This document shows, one piece after another, positions 6,125 through 9,738 of a stretch of 9,738 nucleotides of DNA. The stretch covers positions 1 through 9,738 of the forward strand of contig JAHQWS010000041.1 in NCBI GenBank assembly GCA_029856295.1, in the 5' to 3' direction. This DNA is from Promethearchaeia archaeon (GTDB taxonomy: Archaea > Asgardarchaeota > Lokiarchaeia > Sigyniarchaeales > SOKP01). Each line of letters begins with the position of its first letter. Position 1 is the first letter of the stretch. The notes below the pieces were generated by a model. That model saw only the letters and a list, made by a program, of their open reading frames with translations, did no database searches and was not told the DNA's origin. A program made the position numbers and the translations under genes.

Positions 6125-7372
6125 CTATATTTTCTTATTAATTACTTTCATTCCAAACATAACCCGGGTAATATTATTAGTTTTTATTAATTCACAGATT
6201 ATGAGCGTTATAAATAGAGCAGCTGTAGTGATTACTAAATATTTCACTAATATATTTGTTTCCCATTGGATAACGTAGAAACCTATTACTATTATTACCG
6301 TTTGATGCAAGATGTAGTAAGGAAGAGCTATTTCGCTAAAATGTTTAATAAAAGAGTTCTTTTTATTCAGATACTTCCGCCCATACCCTATAAAAGCAAT
6401 TAGCCAACACCATACACAAAAAGACCAAAGTCCCGTACCTATTATATATATTACTATTAATATAGCGGGGTTATCAACCGTGTAGGCTGTTGAGGTAGAA
6501 TTCGAAGTGGAATTGATATATGTTAATGCGTCAAATGTTAATGTGAAAATCGCTATTGCGATCCCAAAAAATAAAGCTACACCTTTATTTCGGGCTATTG
6601 AATCCTCAAAGCGAGAGTCAGCAATAATTACAAATCCAAATATGAAAATTAAAAGAAAATGAAGAATTGCTGCCCAATCAAATAAAAAGTTATGAGACTC
6701 AGGAAATATCCATCGAAGGCCAATATTTACTATTATTAATGGAATAGCAAAAAGAAAAATCTTTCGACCTTTTTCTAACGAGGAAGCTATGTTTGAGATT
6801 TGCTGTTTGCCTTTTTCATTTTTTAATCTTAAGAATAATGGTAATGCTATTAAAGAAATGAAGAATAAATACCACATAAACCAGAGATGATGCCAGCTAA
6901 AATTACCATTAGGATAAATCCCAACAAAAAATTGAGGATAAAATTCAAAATAAGTCCCATTAAAGTTTATTGGACTATGTCTAGTTTCACTCCACCAAGC
7001 TAATCGCTCAAAATATACCTGGGGAGGAACAACTATTAAAATACCAAATATAAGCGGGATAAGTAATCTTTTAATGCGTTCTTTAGCATATTCTTCTCCA
7101 GTTCGAAAACTTAGAGCAAAATATGTACTAATTCCCGCTAAAAAGAAAAAGAGAGGCATATGCCAAATATTAAGAAAAGATACAAATAATGCGGCTTCTA
7201 AACTTAATTCATTGTTTTTGAGGTGAAATACAGACCAAATATTAAATATCATCGCGGTGTGAAAATAAATTAGCAAGATAACGGCAAAAACTCGTAATGT
7301 GTCAATATCATATCGTCTTTCTTGATTATTTGTATTATTTTCCAATAGCATATTGTTATTTTTTTGTGTCAT
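6125..7372 (-). CDS. Membrane acyltransferase, acyltransferase-3 family (OpgC/OafA-like)
   Basis: This 415-residue integral membrane protein has about ten hydrophobic segments. The N-terminal RRYDIDTLRVFAVILLIYFH holds the family R-x10-H motif (R27 and H38) in the first membrane helix. WHMPLFFFLAG (70-80) and the arginine-rich loop RIKRLLIPL (99-107) are further hallmarks, as is HHLWFMWYLF (161-170) before the fourth or fifth helix. Members move acyl groups, such as acetyl or succinyl, across the membrane onto sugars of glycans or glycolipids. The Arg-Tyr-Asp-Ile-Asp start and overall layout recall glucan succinyltransferase OpgC (MdoC) more than OafA, and no extracellular SGNH domain is attached. 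The target is unknown; modification of surface glycans or lipids is an inference. The gene stands alone, and a possible operator lies 31-54 bases upstream. Confidence 0.88.
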   Translation of the reverse strand: MTQKNNNMLLENNTNNQERRYDIDTLRVFAVILLIYFHTAMIFNIWSVFHLKNNELSLEAALFVSFLNIWHMPLFFFLAGISTYFALSFRTGEEYAKERIKRLLIPLIFGILIVVPPQVYFERLAWWSETRHSPINFNGTYFEFYPQFFVGIYPNGNFSWHHLWFMWYLFFISLIALPLFLRLKNEKGKQQISNIASSLEKGRKIFLFAIPLIIVNIGLRWIFPESHNFLFDWAAILHFLLIFIFGFVIIADSRFEDSIARNKGVALFFGIAIAIFTLTFDALTYINSTSNSTSTAYTVDNPAILIVIYIIGTGLWSFCVWCWLIAFIGYGRKYLNKKNSFIKHFSEIALPYYILHQTVIIVIGFYVIQWETNILVKYLVITTAALFITLIICELIKTNNITRVMFGMKVINKKI

Positions 7373-7402
7373 GATAATTTCATTTTGAATACCTAGTAAA
7401 GG

Positions 7403-7426
7403 TAAATGATAATGATACTCATTTAA
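7403..7426. promoter_or_regulatory. Inverted repeat resembling a Fur box
   Basis: TAAATGA (7403-7409) and TCATTTA (7419-7425) form a perfect 7-base inverted repeat with a 9-base centre. Within it, GATAATGATACTCATTTAA (7408-7426) matches the E. coli Fur consensus at 15 of 19 positions by my count. It lies 31-54 bases upstream of the acyltransferase ATG, overlapping its likely promoter, and about 125 bases before the plus-strand gene at 7551. Further along this 178-base spacer is a weak hairpin, AACTC (7441-7445) with GAGTT (7461-7465). I see no RNA gene here. Confidence 0.3.
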
Positions 7427-7550
7427 GATATCAAGGATTTAACTCTATTTAAATAAAAAGGAGTTTAATTTTAATTATTTCTTCTAATAAAAATTATTTA
7501 CAATATCACTATCGAAAAACTTTTGTTTTATTCTGCTTTTTAAAAACTAA

Positions 7551-8651
7551 ATGAGTGAAGCTAAAGAGAGAAATTTTCTCATTGGAATTTTCGGGGAAAA
7601 TTTTGACCATCGACAATTAATTGGGCAAGCGTTAGGGGCTCCAGGAACTAAGTCTGATATACTTTTCTTTAATCGATTAAATGAAGAGGCAGGTCATGTT
7701 TTCTGTGCTATGACTCCCATTGATTATCCCGATAAAATAAAGCCTTTCTTGCAAGTATTAAAAATTTCTAATATTCATTTATTAGTTATTGATTTAGAAT
7801 TAGGTCTAAATGCGACAGTAGGCGAAATACTCGTGGGTATGGATTTATATCATCAATTATTTAAAACAGAATGTCTTGTGATAATTGCAGGGATAAATTC
7901 AAAAACTAATTGGAAATTGAAACAGATTGAGAGTGAAATTGAGAAGATATTAAACTCAACAAGTCTAAAAGGAACAGAAATCTTTAATCTTATCTGTAAA
8001 GAAGATTATGAAAAATTAAAACAAAAAATTGTTGAATTAGGATTAAATTTACCAGAACCAGAGTTAGAAATAGCCCCATACTCTAAAATTTTGATCGATC
8101 ATGTCTTTCCAGTAAAAGGAATTGGAACTGTAATTCTTGGAATTGTAAAAAGAGGATTAATTAATACCCGTCAAATGGTTGAGCTTATAGGATACGAAGG
8201 CCCAGGAAAAAAAATAATAATAAGAAGTATTCAAAAGCATGATAGAGATTTTAAAATGGCTTATGAAGGAGACCGAGTAGGCTTAGCCTTAAAGGGTAAT
8301 ATTTCCCCAGAGGATATCAGCCGGGATAATATTATTGTTTCTCAAGGAAAATTTGAAAGAGAAAATGAGATTAAGGCGAAAGTTTATCTTAATAAATTTT
8401 ATAAACCTAAAGAAGGAATAATAAAACCTGGAGATGGAATCCAATATCATAGTTTTGTTGAATTGAAGGGATCCCCGTTTAAATTTAGCCAAGGAGAGAA
8501 ATTGATTCCCGGAAAAACAGGAGTAGTTACACTTAATTTTGAAAAATCATTAGTTCATGACGGAACTGGTTTAAAAGGAATTATCGCGGATTTAAATCGT
8601 TTTGAAAATAAACTAAGGATTCTCGGATATTATATCCAAGTATTGGATTAG
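7551..8651 (+). CDS. EF-Tu/SelB-like protein with degenerate GTPase domain
   Basis: The layout is that of an EF-Tu or archaeal SelB-type factor. Residues 8-165 are a G-like domain, about 177-267 a beta-barrel domain 2 (ILIDHVFPVKGIGTVILGIV, then the GDRVGLAL segment), and 268-366 a domain 3. The G domain is recognisable from GTKSDI (32-37), a switch II-like stretch MTPIDYPDKI (54-63) and VGEILVGMDLY (90-100), yet the nucleotide motifs are gone. The P-loop reads GIFGENFDHRQL with no GK(S/T), and the NKxD motif is replaced by GINSKTN (114-120). GTP binding is therefore unlikely. Related pseudo-GTPases, annotated as EF-Tu/IF-2/RF-3 family, occur across archaea and have no established role that I know of. 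A translation or tRNA-binding role is inference. At 366 residues it is shorter than EF-1 alpha (about 430). The spacer before it has no SD sequence. Confidence 0.82.
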   Translation: MSEAKERNFLIGIFGENFDHRQLIGQALGAPGTKSDILFFNRLNEEAGHVFCAMTPIDYPDKIKPFLQVLKISNIHLLVIDLELGLNATVGEILVGMDLYHQLFKTECLVIIAGINSKTNWKLKQIESEIEKILNSTSLKGTEIFNLICKEDYEKLKQKIVELGLNLPEPELEIAPYSKILIDHVFPVKGIGTVILGIVKRGLINTRQMVELIGYEGPGKKIIIRSIQKHDRDFKMAYEGDRVGLALKGNISPEDISRDNIIVSQGKFERENEIKAKVYLNKFYKPKEGIIKPGDGIQYHSFVELKGSPFKFSQGEKLIPGKTGVVTLNFEKSLVHDGTGLKGIIADLNRFENKLRILGYYIQVLD

Positions 8652-8655
8652 CTTT

Positions 8656-8709
8656 AATATTAAATAATCAAATACAATTGTTTATAAATTATTGAATTTA
8701 ATATTTTTT
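8656..8709 (+). terminator. Hairpin plus T-run after the pseudo-GTPase gene
   Basis: AATATTAAAT (8656-8665) and ATTTAATATT (8696-8705) are perfect 10-base inverted repeats, 5 bases after the stop codon, and lead into six T (8704-8709). A second run of seven T follows at 8762-8768. The stem is pure A/T with a 30-base loop, so it is weak as RNA. The T runs themselves are plausible archaeal terminators. Confidence 0.4.
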
Positions 8710-8790
8710 AGATAAGGGTTTATTTGCTTCAATATCTCCTTAATCTTTTAAAGCAATAGACTTTTTTTATTAATTATTAAAATCGATGTT

Positions 8791-8798
8791 TTTAAATA
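8791..8798 (+). promoter_or_regulatory. TATA box of the gene at 8818
   Basis: TTTAAATA begins 27 bases before the ATG, at the ideal archaeal spacing for a leaderless transcript. This decides the start at 8818. The ATG at 8811 runs into a stop after five codons, and there is no SD sequence. Confidence 0.6.
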
Positions 8799-8817
8799 TT
8801 CAAATTAAATATGAGAT

Positions 8818-9720
8818 ATGTCAGTTAATCTTCAGAATTTGGGATCTCCTTTAGAATTCTGGGAATATTTTGAAGAGATATCTAGAATCCCGCATTGTTC
8901 TGGTTTTGAAGGTAAGGTTAGAGAATATATAAAAGACGAGGCAGATAAATTCAATTTTGAAACAAAAATTGATAAAGCCGGGAATATCTTAGTAATAATA
9001 CCCCCAAAAGAAGAAAAAAAATCTATTGTAATAATACAAAGCCATATGGATATGGTCTGCGAGAAGAATAAAGACGTATCATGGGTCACTAATGTAGGCG
9101 GTACTAAAAATATAATAGAGGTAGCCAAAGAATGCGGTTCCAAGATTATATATATATCATCAAATGCCGTCTTTGACGGGAGCAATTCTCCCTACAGGGA
9201 AGAAGATGAGGTCAATCCATTAAGCTATTACGGGGAGACAAAGGTTGTCTGTGAAAGATTAGTTAGAAACTCAGGGCTTGATAATGCAATAGTAAGGGCA
9301 ATCCTGATGTACGGCTGGCATAACTCTGCGGAAAGACAGAATATGCTTACGTGGATTCTAGGTTCAAAGACTCCGCTTAAAATAGTCAGTGACATATATT
9401 CTACCCCACTACTTGCCTTAAATTGTGCAGAGGCTATATGGGCTATTACCGAGAAAGAAAAGACAGGGGTATTCCATATTGCCGGAGCTGATTGTATATC
9501 CATATATGATTTTGCTTTAAAGATAGCAGAGATATTTAAACTGGATAAAAGTATGCTCACACCAGTCCCCAGTAGTCATCTTACAGAGCTGACACCCAGA
9601 CCCCGTAATACCTGTTTTTGCACGGATAAAATGGAACAGGAATTAGGGGTAAAACCCATAGGTATTGAGGAGGGGCTTTTATCCTGTGAGATATCCCGTG
9701 AGGTTTTGTTGACAGTTTAA
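8818..9720 (+). CDS. Hybrid frame: PepD-type dipeptidase N-terminus joined to RmlD-type SDR reductase
   Basis: Two unrelated partial proteins share one 300-residue frame. Residues 1-87 match the start of aminoacyl-histidine dipeptidase (PepD, M20 metallopeptidase, about 480 residues), including RIPHCSGFEGKVREYI (23-38) and the zinc-ligand segment SHMDMVCEKNKD (75-86) with H76 and D78. From about residue 92 the sequence is a dTDP-4-dehydrorhamnose reductase-like SDR: NVGGTKNI (92-99), YISSNAVFDG (112-121), SPYREEDEVNPLSYYGETK (124-142) with the catalytic Y138-x3-K142, and FHIAG (219-223). The SDR portion lacks its first 60-70 residues and therefore the NAD(P)-binding glycine motif. The peptidase lacks its remaining catalytic residues. 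Neither half should work. By hand count G+C is about 32% in 8821-9060 and about 42% in 9121-9720. An assembly chimera near the contig end is the likeliest cause; a recombination-born pseudogene is the alternative. Confidence 0.8.
   Translation: MSVNLQNLGSPLEFWEYFEEISRIPHCSGFEGKVREYIKDEADKFNFETKIDKAGNILVIIPPKEEKKSIVIIQSHMDMVCEKNKDVSWVTNVGGTKNIIEVAKECGSKIIYISSNAVFDGSNSPYREEDEVNPLSYYGETKVVCERLVRNSGLDNAIVRAILMYGWHNSAERQNMLTWILGSKTPLKIVSDIYSTPLLALNCAEAIWAITEKEKTGVFHIAGADCISIYDFALKIAEIFKLDKSMLTPVPSSHLTELTPRPRNTCFCTDKMEQELGVKPIGIEEGLLSCEISREVLLTV
9076..9094 (+). other. Junction between peptidase and SDR segments
   Basis: Recognisable PepD sequence ends at ...NKDV (codon 87, 9076-9078) and recognisable SDR sequence begins at NVGGTKNI (codon 92, 9091). 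The four codons between them (S-W-V-T) belong clearly to neither. The frame is kept across the join, which has a one-in-three chance of happening accidentally. No insertion sequence or repeat is visible at the join. Confidence 0.65.
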
Positions 9721-9738
9721 TTAACCTAACAACTAAAT

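Noticed and set aside
7373..7550. Riboswitch or small RNA in the 178-base spacer
   Set aside because: Only short AT-rich inverted repeats are present; there is no conserved aptamer-like core or GC-rich stem such as an RNA gene in this background would show.
8832..9185. Minus-strand open frame of 117 codons opposite the hybrid gene
   Set aside because: The plus-strand frame carries clear PepD and SDR motifs over the same bases; the antisense product matches nothing. The same holds for the open frames at 9228-9560, 8289-8492 and 4810-4995.
8818..9720. A genuine bifunctional peptidase-reductase
   Set aside because: Both parts are truncated through their functional cores: the SDR lacks the dinucleotide-binding motif and the peptidase lacks most of its metal site and catalytic domain.

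Overview
The window is AT-rich (roughly 30% G+C over most of its length) and looks like part of a metagenome-assembled archaeal contig. Three points suggest archaea. Several genes start directly downstream of a TATA-like box (TTTAAAWA-type, about 21-31 bases before the ATG) with no ribosome binding site, as leaderless archaeal mRNAs do. One gene encodes an EF-Tu/SelB-like protein with a decayed G domain, a family I know from archaea. The mix of archaeal genes with bacterial-type enzymes, long coiled coils and about 31% G+C would fit a Lokiarchaeia-like Asgard archaeon, but that placement is inference.

Layout, left to right. (1) 77-989, minus: a coiled-coil protein with two copies of an unrecognised 60-residue domain. 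It is now split into two overlapping frames by one extra base near 509. (2) 1175-2281, plus: a PLP-dependent enzyme of the D-cysteine desulfhydrase/ACC deaminase family. (3) 2310-2999, minus: a membrane protein resembling a decayed CPBP intramembrane protease. (4) 3051-5292, minus: three genes in a row, which read in the direction of transcription are a ketopantoate reductase (PanE), a HypB-like GTPase lacking its metal-binding histidine, and a small left-handed beta-helix protein only 2 bases downstream of hypB. (5) 5379-6113, plus: a DUF429 predicted nuclease, divergent from panE. (6) 6125-7372, minus: a membrane acyltransferase of family 3. (7) 7551-8651, plus: the EF-Tu-like pseudo-GTPase. 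(8) 8818-9720, plus: a hybrid reading frame that begins as a PepD-type aminoacyl-histidine dipeptidase and, near base 9080, switches to the C-terminal two thirds of an RmlD-type SDR sugar-nucleotide reductase. Base composition rises there from about 32% to about 42% G+C.

The genes do not form one obvious pathway. The only tight transcriptional unit is hypB plus the hexapeptide-repeat gene, possibly with panE upstream. The rest are single genes in alternating orientation with compact AT-rich spacers, and no spacer exceeds 200 bases. I see no tRNA, rRNA, CRISPR array, transposase or integrase. The items most worth a second look are the HypB variant and its partner, the frameshifted duplicated-domain protein, the pseudo-GTPase, and the hybrid gene at the right end, which is more likely an assembly chimera than a real fusion.
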